Assembly: GCF_030297175.1 (NCBI RefSeq)
Contig: NZ_AP028070.1
Location: 2,914,001 to 2,978,000 of the forward strand
Reading direction: 5' to 3'
Length of the DNA stretch: 64,000 bases
From: Marinobacter sp. LA51
GTDB taxonomy: Bacteria; Pseudomonadota; Gammaproteobacteria; Pseudomonadales; Oleiphilaceae
Shown here: piece by piece, positions 44,631-53,703 of the stretch
Layout of the letters: every line of letters starts with the position of its first letter
How positions within the stretch are numbered: the first letter of the stretch is position 1
The notes under the pieces: generated by a model
Database searches by the model: none
What the model was told of the DNA's origin: nothing
What the model saw: only the letters and a program-made list of their open reading frames with translations
Program-made: the position numbers and the translations under genes

Positions 44631-45509
44631 CTACATCTCGCTCATCAGCCACTCCTTGAAGGCTTTCATCCCAACGGTCAGCGGACGTTGTTTGCGGTAG
44701 ACCAGATAGAAGGCCCGATTCGTGTCGAGCTTAATGTCGAAAGGCACCACCAACTGCCCCGATTTAATCTCACGGGACGTCAGAGTGCTATCAGCCAGCG
44801 CAACTCCCAGGCCCTCCTGGGCCGCCGCCGTGGCCAGTTGCCCACTGGACATCTGTAGACTGCCCCGGGCGGATATAAAATCCATGCCTGCCTGTTGCAG
44901 CCAGTTCTCCCACTCCCACTTCCGCTTGCTGACATAGATCAACGTGTGTTTAGCCAGGTCTTCAGGCTTTTCCAGCGGTAACTCACCGTCCAATAGCTTC
45001 GGGCTACACACCGGCACCAGCATTACTCTGCGCAGAAAATGCACTTCGATGTCGTCCCATTCACCACTCCCGAAATAGACCGCCATGTCGGTATTGGTGC
45101 GATCGAAATCCAGCAGCCCCATGGACGCGTTAATTTCCAGTTCAATATCCGGGTACAAGGCCTGGAATCGCGCCATGCGTGGCATCAGCCAGCGGGTGAG
45201 GAAGTTGGGGGCAACGCTGATCTTGACCACGTTGGATTCCTGGTTCTCAGTCAGTCGCTGGGTGGCCATCTCAATCTCGTCGAACGCGTGCCTGACAGAT
45301 GTCAGGTATTGCTCGCCTGCCGGGGTCAACGCCACCTTTCGCTTGCTTCGGCTAAAAAGTGAAAGACCCAAGTACTCTTCAAGTGTCTTCACTTGATGAC
45401 TGACCGCCGATGCCGTCACGAAAAGTTCCTTGCCAGCTGCGGCAAAGCTGAGGTTCCTTGCGGCTGATTCAAATGCCCGAAGCGCATTGAGGGGTGGCAG
45501 GTGGCGCAT
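44631..45509 (-). CDS. LysR-family transcriptional regulator (GcvA-like)
   Basis: A 292-residue LysR protein: N-terminal HTH (PLNALRAFESAARNLSFAAAGKELFVTASAVSHQVKTLEEYLG), linker helix and an RD1/RD2 effector-binding domain (TEN.ESNVVKISVAPNFLTRWLMPRMARF onward). The opening RHLPPLNALRAFE matches the GcvA/AmpR group. It is divergent from the 57-residue gene at 45636, 126 nt away, which is its most likely target; the activating ligand is unknown. Confidence 0.9.
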   Translation of the reverse strand: MRHLPPLNALRAFESAARNLSFAAAGKELFVTASAVSHQVKTLEEYLGLSLFSRSKRKVALTPAGEQYLTSVRHAFDEIEMATQRLTENQESNVVKISVAPNFLTRWLMPRMARFQALYPDIELEINASMGLLDFDRTNTDMAVYFGSGEWDDIEVHFLRRVMLVPVCSPKLLDGELPLEKPEDLAKHTLIYVSKRKWEWENWLQQAGMDFISARGSLQMSSGQLATAAAQEGLGVALADSTLTSREIKSGQLVVPFDIKLDTNRAFYLVYRKQRPLTVGMKAFKEWLMSEM

Positions 45510-45635
45510 AACATTTCTCGATTGATGAGATTAATTCATCAGTCTGCTGAGAAACGATCGCTTTTTCAACAGCCTCATACTCATTAGTATGCTCCCTATC
45601 GAAATGACTCACTTATCAAACGAGGACACAGCATC

Positions 45636-45809
45636 ATGAGTTACCAAGCTCCGAAACTGAACGAAGACGGCACTATAGACATGAATTACTACACCCAGCT
45701 TGCAAAGCAACAGCGTAGTGAGCACATCGCGCGGATGGCGGCGTCATTGAAAGCCAACATCAAATCCTTTTTTCACGTGACGCTGCCAAAGCTGTCTACC
45801 AGCCATTGA
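45636..45809 (+). CDS. Small basic protein (57 residues), LysR-linked
   Basis: A 57-residue gene too short for ordinary gene calls. ATG at 45636 has CGAGGA 9 nt upstream; the frame ends TGA at 45809 and is followed by a terminator. The product starts SYQAPKLNEDGTIDMNYYTQLAKQQRSEHIARMAASLKANIKSFF, a helical amphipathic peptide vaguely like the short RSP_7527-type family. Divergent from a LysR gene, so likely induced by it. Confidence 0.6.
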   Translation: MSYQAPKLNEDGTIDMNYYTQLAKQQRSEHIARMAASLKANIKSFFHVTLPKLSTSH

Positions 45810-45850
45810 CCTGTGTTCCCTTCAGCGCTCAATGACCTTAAGTGCGAATT

Positions 45851-45887
45851 GGCTGGTTTCGCCGGCGCTGGCGAACCAGCCTGCTTT
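45851..45887 (+). terminator. Terminator after the 57-residue gene
   Basis: GGCTGGTTTCGCC (45851-45863) pairs with GGCGAACCAGCC (45870-45881) with one bulged T and a short loop, followed by TGCTTTT. A clear rho-independent shape for the preceding small gene. Confidence 0.75.
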
Positions 45888-45944
45888 TAGGCTTTTCCGA
45901 CATACAGGCGGAAAATAGCGTCAAGATCGAAGTAATAGCGAAGT

Positions 45945-46247
45945 TCATGAAGGGAGATTAGAAACGCCGTCGATCTCCGTCACCGTTTTAGCATCCGCCC
46001 GCTCAATGATTTTCAGGAGAGTGGATTGAATCGTTTCATCTTCCCGGGCGTCGCCGCTGCTCACAAACGCTTGCTTCTGCGGCTCTGCACCCTCTTCCTC
46101 GGTGAATGAAATAACAACTTCAGTGGCTGTATCCGGCGCTTTACCCACGCCCCCTTTACCAAAATACTCCAGCGACACTAACGGATAGCCGTGAAAGCCC
46201 TTCTTGACCTGCTTTGCAATACGCTTCTTTGCTTTTTCTAACTGCAT
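45945..46247 (-). CDS. Hypothetical protein
   Basis: A 100-residue soluble protein (QLEKAKKRIAKQVKKGFHGYPLVSLEYFGKGGVGKAPDTATEVVISFTEEEGAEPQKQAF) with a basic start and acidic C-terminus. No family is recognised; it is conserved in style with short cytoplasmic regulators. It is transcribed towards the small LysR-linked gene, and 59 nt upstream of it lies the DksA-like gene. Confidence 0.5.
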   Translation of the reverse strand: MQLEKAKKRIAKQVKKGFHGYPLVSLEYFGKGGVGKAPDTATEVVISFTEEEGAEPQKQAFVSSGDAREDETIQSTLLKIIERADAKTVTEIDGVSNLPS

Positions 46248-46306
46248 AATAAGAGCCTGTCGCTGCGTTCGTTAATTCGATAAAACATGGCGGGCGGGAA
46301 ATGCAT

Positions 46307-46573
46307 TCACCTCAGCTGGCTGTCTTTGCTGCCACGTCGATTAATGCCACGTGATGCCCCTTCCTGCTTTTCAAGAGCGGACTGGCAGGCAATGCACAGC
46401 CGAACGCCCGGAATGGCCTGGCGGCGAGCTTCGGGAATCGCCTGGTCACACTCGTCACAATAGACCGCGCTCTCACCGTCACCCAGCTGGCTCCGTGCGC
46501 GTTGCACTTCGTCGTCGACGCTGGCGTCAATTTGATCCTGAACCGCTCCATCCCGTGACCATCCACCTGCCAT
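46307..46573 (-). CDS. DksA/TraR C4-type zinc-finger protein (YbiI-like)
   Basis: An 88-residue protein: a coiled N-terminal helix (DQIDASVDDEVQRARSQLGDGES) and a C4 zinc finger CDECDQAIPEARRQAIPGVRLCIAC, the DksA/TraR signature. It lacks the N-terminal DksA coiled-coil pair, matching the short YbiI-type members, whose role is unclear but which may contact RNA polymerase. The ATG at 46573 lies within the CDS-free 91 nt before the BtuF-like gene. Confidence 0.8.
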   Translation of the reverse strand: MAGGWSRDGAVQDQIDASVDDEVQRARSQLGDGESAVYCDECDQAIPEARRQAIPGVRLCIACQSALEKQEGASRGINRRGSKDSQLR

Positions 46574-46664
46574 AGCGTTCTCCCATCATGAAAGAAATGA
46601 TGCCGCAAAGCCTAGTAAAATCCTTCGCGTCCCGTGTCGTCAATTATTTAGAGCCCGCATCCCT

Positions 46665-47483
46665 ATGAATTATCCCCAACGCATTGTCTGCCTTACCGAA
46701 GAAACCACCGAGACCCTCTACGCCATCGGCGCCGAGGACCGTATCGTTGGCATCTCCGGGTTTACCGTAAGGCCCGAGCGAGCCCGGAAGGAAAAACCCA
46801 AAGTCTCTGCCTTCACTTCCGCCAAGATCGGGAAGATTCTGGAGCTGGAGCCAGACCTGGTAGTGGGCTTCTCCGACATGCAGGCCGACATCGCCGCCGA
46901 ACTGGTGCGCAGTGGCGTGGCCGTGCATATCTTTAACCAGCGCACTGTGGCCGGAATCCTATCCATGATCCGAACCCTCGGCGGCATGCTGGGCCTCGCC
47001 GACCGAACCGACGCCTACGCGCAGGAGCTGTCCGACTGGGTTGAACGAATCAGAGCGGAAAGAGCGAGACCTAACCGCCCGCGGGTCTACTTCGAGGAAT
47101 GGGGCGACCCGATGATCACCGGCATAGGCTGGGTGTCTGAGCTGATCGGTATTGCCGGTGGCGAGGATATCTTCCCGGAACGGGCCGCCGAGCCCGGCGC
47201 CAGGGAACGCATCATTGAGAATCCCGAGGACGTCATCCAGCGCCAACCGGACATCATCATCGGTTCCTGGTGCGGGCGTAAGTTCCGGCCGGAGCAGGTG
47301 GCTGAGCGGCCCGGTTGGAGTGACATTCCCGCAGTGAGGAACGGCCACTTGTATGAGATCAAGTCACCGCTGATTCTTCAGCCGGGGCCGGCTGCGCTGA
47401 CGGATGGGTTGGATGCGTTGTGTGGGATTATTGATCGGGTGCGGCACACGGACTTAGAGCTCAATAGGCCTGCCATAGAATGA
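46665..47483 (+). CDS. Cytoplasmic BtuF-like cobalamin-binding protein
   Basis: A 272-residue protein with a BtuF/FecB fold (RIVCLTEETTETLYAIGAEDRIVGISGFT, then LELEPDLVVGFSDMQADIAAEL and GPAALTDGLDALCGIIDR). Unlike true periplasmic BtuF it has no signal peptide and no BtuCD genes nearby, so it should be cytosolic. Such proteins are widespread in gammaproteobacteria and may pick up corrinoids or related ligands inside the cell. It ends just before the AT-rich island. Confidence 0.75.
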   Translation: MNYPQRIVCLTEETTETLYAIGAEDRIVGISGFTVRPERARKEKPKVSAFTSAKIGKILELEPDLVVGFSDMQADIAAELVRSGVAVHIFNQRTVAGILSMIRTLGGMLGLADRTDAYAQELSDWVERIRAERARPNRPRVYFEEWGDPMITGIGWVSELIGIAGGEDIFPERAAEPGARERIIENPEDVIQRQPDIIIGSWCGRKFRPEQVAERPGWSDIPAVRNGHLYEIKSPLILQPGPAALTDGLDALCGIIDRVRHTDLELNRPAIE

Positions 47484-47885
47484 TAAGCAGCTGCAAAATT
47501 CTAAACAGATCAAAGCCTAGTTGCTGACCGAAACTCATCGCCTCTGGCGCAATCAGCAGTCGACCCAAGGTGCCCAAATTCACCTGAACGGCCCGCCACA
47601 CACAGGCTCGAAGAGGTGCGGAGTTTTTTTCAGGGGTACGTTGCTCGCCCCCCCAATCACCGCCCTCTTATCGATCCAGCGCATCGCGAACGGAACTACT
47701 CACTAAGCTTCGCAGTCCGTTAAACGGAAAATCAGGAAAACGCTATGATTCTAGACCCAATAAGATCACGAGCGTTCCTTTAAAGCCAAAAACCGCCAAT
47801 GAAATTTAACCGGTAAAAAGACAGCCTCCTTGAAGAAATCCTTCCCAAAAAAACAACACCCTTTACAAAACGTAATCTAGCAGCA
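47484..47885. other. Non-coding junction (402 nt) at the left edge of the AT-rich island
   Basis: The first half is normal GC and holds a terminator-like CCGC...GCGG stem at 47593-47621 followed by seven T (47624-47630), suitable for the BtuF-like gene. A TCCGTT/AACGGA palindrome is at 47716-47728. From about 47750 on it becomes AT-rich. I see no gene, tRNA or integrase. Confidence 0.6.
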
Positions 47886-50800
47886 TTAACCTAAAACAGC
47901 GTTAAAGGTTTTCAACGATTTCACTGTCGACACATCTCGGTATATATCTCTATTCTTTTCGACCAACTTTTTGACAAACTTTTCGATAACCTTTCGATCA
48001 TTTGAGTTGAGCTCATGATCAAGCATGAGAATTTGGACCAATTTAAAGAAAATAGTATTTTTAACTAATTTACTTTTTGATTTAGCGATAGGCCAAAGAT
48101 CTTTTTTGAAATCAAACTTCTCTAAATCCATCAGCACATACTTGAGCATTACTGATGAGAGCTCGTCATCACAGTCCTCTGAGTAAGTATTTATTATCTT
48201 AACAATTCTTGGCTTCTTCGAAGAAAGATCCTCAGTCATTTGCGCCTGAACCATGCTTGGAACGATACTTCGCACTAGTGAAATAAGGCCTTTAATAGCG
48301 TTTATGTGCTCAGCTTTGGACTTAGATTCGTCATTCTCAGATTTGAAGTAGTCATCTAACATTGGAACAATGAGGGGAATGAGAATATTATCATCCATTC
48401 TGGCTAAATTAAATTTAACAAGATAGAGATATGAGTCAATCAAATATCCAAAATGCTCTATTACGAGCTCAGAATCTATCAGTGCCTCCATATTCCTATG
48501 GACCCTGCCATAGAGAGAGACCGCTTCTCTCAACTTGCTTTCCGAATTTGAAATAGTCGTCTGTGCGTCCAAGTCAATGGCATGCGCACTCGAGTCGGCA
48601 GCGCCCCTATTCGATTTCAGCGGAGCGATTTCATCCATTATCTCATCATTCTTTTCCCGGTCAGCCTTCACAGAGCTTAACTGACTCTCGAAATCATCAG
48701 AACTTGCCGCCAAGTCCAAAACGGACAAATCATCAATATTTTCATAATCAATGGATTCAACGTCAACCGAATACTTCTCAAGCATCAACTTCGAAATATC
48801 ACACCTTAATTCTACAACCCTATCTGCGACAAATTTTAATACTTCTTGATTAGATGGATTCTGGCATGCAAAATATTCAATAATTCCATTGTATTTTAGG
48901 TAATTTAGATCGTTCACCACATGATCTTTAAAATTTGAATCCATACTCATGTAATAAGCTGCAGCATAGTTCATAAAACAGCTTTGAGAAAATACGAAAC
49001 CACCCTCTGACTTTTTCAATATCCCAGAATTTATCAGCGGATAAAAATAATCTTCATAAGAAAAATCATGGAATGTTTTTTTATTATAGTCTCTTGCCAC
49101 GTCAACAAGATCGTTTTTTGAGAAAACATACATCGAATCAAGAATCGCATGCTTAGCAAGAAATGCCATGAACCTCAGCAAGTCCTTATATTGCGGCTTG
49201 TCCGCAGGCGTATTCATATTATGTTTTCTAAGCAGAATTTCTATAAAATTTTCAATGATATCTGATTCATTAAAAATTTTACTCAACTCCTTTTCATTTT
49301 CATAAATTGCCAGCAACATTGAATAAATGAAATTATTATGAGGCAGCTGAGACTTATTTATTACACCCATCAAACTATCATAGATTGCTTTTTCCGATCC
49401 GATAGGTGATAAAGCCGTCCAATTCGAAATCATTTGCCGTACATTCTTACGCTTCGCGCCACCCAAACCAACAAGAGCGACATCATTTCGTTCGAACCCC
49501 CTAATATCTTCTAGCAACTCCATTTCAGAACTGGCACTGCAAGTAAAAATAAAACTACACCCAGAAAAAGATTCAACAAACTCAAAAATTTCGAACTTAA
49601 ATTTTGAGCGACAAATATTATCGATTAGTATGATAGCATTACCGGCCTTAATGCTGCGCTTAACAAAACTCTCGAACGAAGTACTTATATCGTCATCAAA
49701 ATAGAAACCAGATAGTTTTTTTAAGATCTTAGCTTCACCCTTAAGATCGCCAACCTCAGCGTCAAGCTTTATAACAATCTTGTCGAAAACTCTCTTCGAT
49801 TGACGCTCCAATCCATTCGCTAAAAGATAATCAATAAAGAAACTTTTCCCCTCATTTTGACCAGCAAATACGAAACAAACACCTTCATAGCTCTCGATTT
49901 CAGAAACCTTGCTAAAATCTGATTTACACTTTATTAACCCTGACGCGTGCGGCTTTGATAAATTTGGCTCTACGAATAAGCTAGAAATATTCTTTTTAGA
50001 GGACTTCGACACCCCTAAATTCACTATGAGACCATCATTTAATTCTTGAAGCTTAAGCGATGACGACTTTGCAAACTTACCTTTATCAAAAGTTAGGTCT
50101 CCAACCGTCGAAAAAGAAAATCTGCCATTCTCTCCTCGCTCAATCCACGACTCAAAACTTCGCTCAAGTCCATTGTATTTTCTGTAAAAGACCTCCCCAT
50201 AAGAAAAATCATTTTCTTTTTGAAGGCTTACCAACGAGTACCCAGAACTTTTATGTCTTGAATCAAAAGTTCCTGCCTGAAGCTTCAACGTTATATCATA
50301 TTGGAAGTTGGCTTCTAAGCTTTGCCCAAATTCATGCATATGCCCAAAGAAGAGAGCACAAACTCTCTTTTCAACAACATTAGAAAATCGACTAATTTCT
50401 TCTGGGTGCAACCAATCAATCGGATGATGCATCAATAAGACTATATCAGCTGACTTTGGGACCTTTTCTTTTATCAACTTTATTTGAGAAGCACCTATTA
50501 CAAGCTTACCTTCATCTTCATCATCCTGTGCCAACCACGCCGAGCTCACACCTACAACGAATAAATTATTTGAAATCTTATAAATATTAGTCAACTTAGA
50601 ATTATAAATACTATTTTTATTTTCCCTAAAGTTATCATTAAACCAATTATAAAATGCCTCTATTCGTGGCCAACCTTCTTTCTCCAGTTGGACATCGCTG
50701 CACAACTCGTCTATTTCTTTGAAGCTCTGCTTGTCTCTGAAAGGTTTCTCTGTCCTTGAGATAGAACTTCTATCACAGTCATGATTTCCAGGAACGATAA

Positions 50801-51059
50801 ATATATCGTCTCTCTCTAAACCGAAGTGACCTGAAAGGTCATCGACAACGATACTTTTGAATTTCTCAAAATCTTCTTTTTTTCCTGAAAAAGTAAGATC
50901 ACCGGTTATGAAAATAGTATCAACTGAGCCATTCATCTCTAGAGACATTTCGTCAACATCTTTTTTTAACGCCCCTACAACCTCTTTAGCAATTTTAGGG
51001 CTAAGACCATTAGGTCCACCAGAAAGATGAAAGTCCGAAATATGCAGTATATTCTTCAT
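47886..51059 (-). CDS. Metallophosphoesterase-STAND (NACHT-like) ATPase, putative defence protein
   Basis: A 1057-residue protein of AT-rich, Lys/Asn/Ser/Ile-heavy composition unlike its neighbours. Residues 1-270 form a calcineurin-like phosphoesterase with all five metal motifs: D9-x-H11, GD54, GNHD (91-94), H211/212 and GHMH (239-242). After a linker a P-loop ATPase begins: Walker A A399-GQNE-GKS406, Walker B AIILID480 and sensor-like FIFTCSAS (503-510), in NACHT/STAND style; about residue 668-706 shows the STAND pattern (YPLINSGIL...GGFVFSQSCFMNYAAAYY). The last 350 residues are helical, unrecognised and presumably sense the trigger. Inference: an ATP-gated phosphodiesterase/nuclease in Avs-like anti-phage immunity. 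No Shine-Dalgarno is evident. Confidence 0.75.
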   Translation of the reverse strand: MKNILHISDFHLSGGPNGLSPKIAKEVVGALKKDVDEMSLEMNGSVDTIFITGDLTFSGKKEDFEKFKSIVVDDLSGHFGLERDDIFIVPGNHDCDRSSISRTEKPFRDKQSFKEIDELCSDVQLEKEGWPRIEAFYNWFNDNFRENKNSIYNSKLTNIYKISNNLFVVGVSSAWLAQDDEDEGKLVIGASQIKLIKEKVPKSADIVLLMHHPIDWLHPEEISRFSNVVEKRVCALFFGHMHEFGQSLEANFQYDITLKLQAGTFDSRHKSSGYSLVSLQKENDFSYGEVFYRKYNGLERSFESWIERGENGRFSFSTVGDLTFDKGKFAKSSSLKLQELNDGLIVNLGVSKSSKKNISSLFVEPNLSKPHASGLIKCKSDFSKVSEIESYEGVCFVFAGQNEGKSFFIDYLLANGLERQSKRVFDKIVIKLDAEVGDLKGEAKILKKLSGFYFDDDISTSFESFVKRSIKAGNAIILIDNICRSKFKFEIFEFVESFSGCSFIFTCSASSEMELLEDIRGFERNDVALVGLGGAKRKNVRQMISNWTALSPIGSEKAIYDSLMGVINKSQLPHNNFIYSMLLAIYENEKELSKIFNESDIIENFIEILLRKHNMNTPADKPQYKDLLRFMAFLAKHAILDSMYVFSKNDLVDVARDYNKKTFHDFSYEDYFYPLINSGILKKSEGGFVFSQSCFMNYAAAYYMSMDSNFKDHVVNDLNYLKYNGIIEYFACQNPSNQEVLKFVADRVVELRCDISKLMLEKYSVDVESIDYENIDDLSVLDLAASSDDFESQLSSVKADREKNDEIMDEIAPLKSNRGAADSSAHAIDLDAQTTISNSESKLREAVSLYGRVHRNMEALIDSELVIEHFGYLIDSYLYLVKFNLARMDDNILIPLIVPMLDDYFKSENDESKSKAEHINAIKGLISLVRSIVPSMVQAQMTEDLSSKKPRIVKIINTYSEDCDDELSSVMLKYVLMDLEKFDFKKDLWPIAKSKSKLVKNTIFFKLVQILMLDHELNSNDRKVIEKFVKKLVEKNRDIYRDVSTVKSLKTFNAVLG

Positions 51060-51523
51060 AAAAAAACCAACACCATAACGTTATATTATTAGTGAATTTG
51101 ATGAACTAAAACAGCGATGTCTGGCTGAAACTATTTACCCAAGATTAATTTTTGATCTTATTTAACGATCTACGACAGTGGTAACTCATGGGCAAGCGGG
51201 CGAGCGATGGGTAATGCGACTAGACTTAAATGCTCAATTTCGAATGGAGTTGCGTAATACAAGTAGGCAAAACGAGGAGTAGGCAATATCGCATCTCTGC
51301 AAGTGGCCTTTTGGTGTCTGAGAGCCCCATCTACAGTCATCCTTAATAGTCAGCGCGTCCGTAGCATTTAGCTACCTACATTAGACCATCTCAGACCTAT
51401 CTGTCTGCTCTCGTTACAAAAATCATAAAATCTTGATAACAGAATACTGCACTGCAACGCGGTACAGCATTCTGCGTCCCATAGTCTTTTGCTAGAGGTA
51501 TAAACAAAACTGCGACAACTGAT
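51060..51523. other. Non-coding region (464 nt) upstream of the island gene
   Basis: AT-rich near the island gene, then mixed. A TATAAC -10-like element reads towards the STAND gene at 51080-51085, predicting a leader of only about 14 nt. CTAAAACAGCG occurs at 51106-51116 and again at 47891-47901. I find no convincing gene, tRNA, integrase or IS remnant. Confidence 0.5.
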
Positions 51524-51709
51524 TCAGCTCCTCCCATTACGCCTACGATTCATCATCCCATACACCGCTATGCTCACTGCAGCCCCAGCCGCCACCAAAT
51601 ACTCAATATGCAAAACATCCCCAATGGCCTCATGCCCCGGGTGCCCCCAGGCAGCGCCAGAGGCGAAGATCAGGCTGGCAGTCAGGGCGAGTTGGTTGCG
51701 TAGTTTCAT
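51524..51709 (-). CDS. Small exported/membrane protein at the end of the urease unit
   Basis: A 61-residue protein: signal peptide (LALTASLIFASGAAWG), then HPGHEAIGDVLHIEYLVAAGAAVSIAVYGMM with a membrane helix, and RRRNGRS. The HPGHE element and helix resemble the N-terminus of HupE/UreJ nickel permeases but the rest is absent, so it may be a truncated or miniature relative. It follows ureG by 41 nt on the same strand. Confidence 0.5.
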   Translation of the reverse strand: MKLRNQLALTASLIFASGAAWGHPGHEAIGDVLHIEYLVAAGAAVSIAVYGMMNRRRNGRS

Positions 51710-51750
51710 GGTTGTATCTCCGTAGTGCGTTAATCGTTTAATCAGTTGGT

Positions 51751-52389
51751 TCAGGCGGGTTCAGCAACTTTTCCGGGGCGGCGCTCAGGCAACATGCCAC
51801 GCTCCAGAATGAAGCTGATGATTGTTTCCAGCCCTACTCCGTCGTACAGGTTGGTGAACACGAAGGGGCGTTCGCCGCGCATTTTCTTTGAGTCTCGGTC
51901 CATCACCTCCAGGGAGGCGTGCACCTGTTCGGCGATGTCGATCTTGTTGATGATCAGCAGGTCGGATTTGGTGATGCCGGGGCCGCCTTTGCGGGGGATC
52001 TTGTCGCCGGCGGACACGTCGATCACGTACAGGGTGAGATCGGACAGTTCCGGGCTGAAGGTGGCGGAGAGGTTGTCGCCGCCGGATTCCACCAGTACCA
52101 GTTCCAGGTTCGGGTGGCGGCCTTGCAAGTCGTCGATGGCCGCAAGGTTCATGGAGGCATCTTCGCGGATAGCGGTGTGCGGGCAGCCGCCGGTTTCCAC
52201 GCCGAGGATGCGATCGGCATCCAGGGCTTCGTGGCGCAGGAGGAAGTCGGCGTCTTCCCGGGTGTATATATCGTTGGTGACTACGGCGATGTCGTAGTGG
52301 TCTTTCAGGGCCTTGCACAGCTGGCGCAACAGGGCGGTTTTACCGGAGCCTACCGGGCCGCCGACTCCAACTCTCAGACAATGTTTCAT
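51751..52389 (-). CDS. ureG: Urease accessory GTPase
   Basis: A 212-residue SIMIBI GTPase with P-loop [14 protein letters not shown], the metal-binding CPH in [24 protein letters not shown], and the guanine-specificity INKIDIAE. UreG powers nickel insertion into urease with UreD, UreF and UreE. It is the last urease gene of the operon before the small 61-residue gene. Confidence 0.95.
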   Translation of the reverse strand: MKHCLRVGVGGPVGSGKTALLRQLCKALKDHYDIAVVTNDIYTREDADFLLRHEALDADRILGVETGGCPHTAIREDASMNLAAIDDLQGRHPNLELVLVESGGDNLSATFSPELSDLTLYVIDVSAGDKIPRKGGPGITKSDLLIINKIDIAEQVHASLEVMDRDSKKMRGERPFVFTNLYDGVGLETIISFILERGMLPERRPGKVAEPA

Positions 52390-52421
52390 GGCGTGTTCTC
52401 CTGTTTCTGTTCTTTGTTAAT

Positions 52422-53129
52422 TCAGCTTCTGAAAAGCCGTGAATACTGGGTTTCGTGCAGGGCGCTGCCGAGCGCCAGGCCGGGCAGTACCGGGCCGAGT
52501 TCGTGATCTTCTTTCTGTAAGGCGTCATCCACTGCCATCACCAGTTTCGGGCGCAGCCGTTCGGTCAGGCGCTGGGCGGCGGTGTGGCCCAGGGGCATGG
52601 CTTTGCACGCCACCGCCAGCTGGTTCTCCAGCCAGGCCCAGGCGAAGCCGAGCAGGGTTTGCCGTGCGGGCACGGCTCGAACATGGGCGGCCCAGGCAAA
52701 CAGGGTGACGTAGCCGGGGTCTTGGGGTAGCAGGCCTTTTTCCGGCAGCAGTTCCAGGCTGCCGAGGAGGCGCACCAGGGCCGCGCCCAGGCGCAGGTCT
52801 TCATCCACCAGTTCGGCGGTTTCCCGGGTAGCGTGCAGCCAGTCGTTCCAGTCGGCCACGGCGTTGCCGTCATGGTTGGCCCAGGCCTGCTGCAGGCGTA
52901 CCAGCAGCGGCAATTCGCATTGTGTCAGGCCGTCTTCCAGCACGCCTTCCAGCCAGTCACCCAGCTCGTTCTCATTGTTCACCCAACCCAGCTCAAAGGC
53001 GCTTTCCAAACCCTGGGACCAGGCAAAGGCGCCGATGGGCAGCGCGGGGCTGACCAGTTGCAGCAGGCCCAGCAGGGCCAGGTCGCCCACGGCGGTTTGG
53101 CTGCTGTCAGTGAGAGTGAGTGTGGTCAT
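52422..53129 (-). CDS. ureF: Urease accessory protein UreF
   Basis: A 235-residue helical protein; LLGLLQLVSPALPIGAFAWSQGLESAFELGWV is the UreF signature. It bridges UreD and UreG in the apo-urease activation complex. The ATG at 53129 lies within the end of ureE (23-bp overlap), so the two are coupled. An upstream longer frame belongs to ureE. Confidence 0.9.
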   Translation of the reverse strand: MTTLTLTDSSQTAVGDLALLGLLQLVSPALPIGAFAWSQGLESAFELGWVNNENELGDWLEGVLEDGLTQCELPLLVRLQQAWANHDGNAVADWNDWLHATRETAELVDEDLRLGAALVRLLGSLELLPEKGLLPQDPGYVTLFAWAAHVRAVPARQTLLGFAWAWLENQLAVACKAMPLGHTAAQRLTERLRPKLVMAVDDALQKEDHELGPVLPGLALGSALHETQYSRLFRS

Positions 53130-53670
53130 TGCCGTGGCCATGGCTATGTGAGTGGCTGTGAGACTGACTATGAGAGTGGCTGTGTCCATGTGAATGGGAG
53201 TGCTCGCCTTGCCCGGCTTGAGCGTAGGCACCGGGTTCCGGATCGAATGGGGCGCGGTGGTGTTCCAGGGTAGCGCCCAGGCGTTCGGCCAGTTCTTCCA
53301 GCACGTGATCGGGCGGGAAGCGGACCCAGTCCGTCTTGCCATCTGTTGCGGTTTCGTCGCTGCCTATGGCGAGGGACACATGGCGGTTGCCCAGGTGGTA
53401 ACACAACCGCGCCAGGCCCAGGCCGGGTTCGATGCGGGCGGTAACGACCGGTTCATCGGCGGCGCGAATGCGGACAATCTCGCCGGTTTCGGCCTGCAAA
53501 AAGGCGCCTTCGCGCAATACCTGGCCGCGATCGAGGAACAGGCCGACGTCGTAGCCGGTGTCGGTTTTCGCCCGCAGGCGGCCGCGCATGCGCAGCTCGA
53601 AGGGCAGCGTGAGGTGGTCGTGAATTTCGCTGGTTTCGACGGGGCCGACCCGTTGGGTGAGTTCAAGCAT
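53107..53670 (-). CDS. ureE: Urease accessory nickel chaperone UreE
   Basis: A 187-residue metallochaperone: N-terminal peptide-binding domain, central metal-binding domain (LGNRHVSLAIG) and an extreme His-rich C-tail of alternating HS/HG units (about 30 residues from EHSHSHG on) that stores several nickel ions. Delivers Ni to the UreDFG-urease complex. The tail is encoded by the repetitive tract at about 53110-53200. Confidence 0.95.
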   Translation of the reverse strand: MLELTQRVGPVETSEIHDHLTLPFELRMRGRLRAKTDTGYDVGLFLDRGQVLREGAFLQAETGEIVRIRAADEPVVTARIEPGLGLARLCYHLGNRHVSLAIGSDETATDGKTDWVRFPPDHVLEELAERLGATLEHHRAPFDPEPGAYAQAGQGEHSHSHGHSHSHSQSHSHSHSHGHGNDHTHSH

Positions 53671-53703
53671 GTCGATCTCCTAGAACAGCCATGAGCTGTC
53701 TTT

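Noticed and set aside
47521..47706. A 61-codon frame beginning with TTG in the island junction
   Set aside because: No ribosome site, odd composition and contains the terminator-like T-run.
51231..51347. A 38-codon frame starting ATGCTCAATTTCG between the island gene and the urease operon
   Set aside because: No ribosome site and no conserved features visible.
53110..53200. Tandem HS/HG codon tract as a CRISPR-like or variable repeat
   Set aside because: It is the His-rich tail of UreE, a protein feature of the family.
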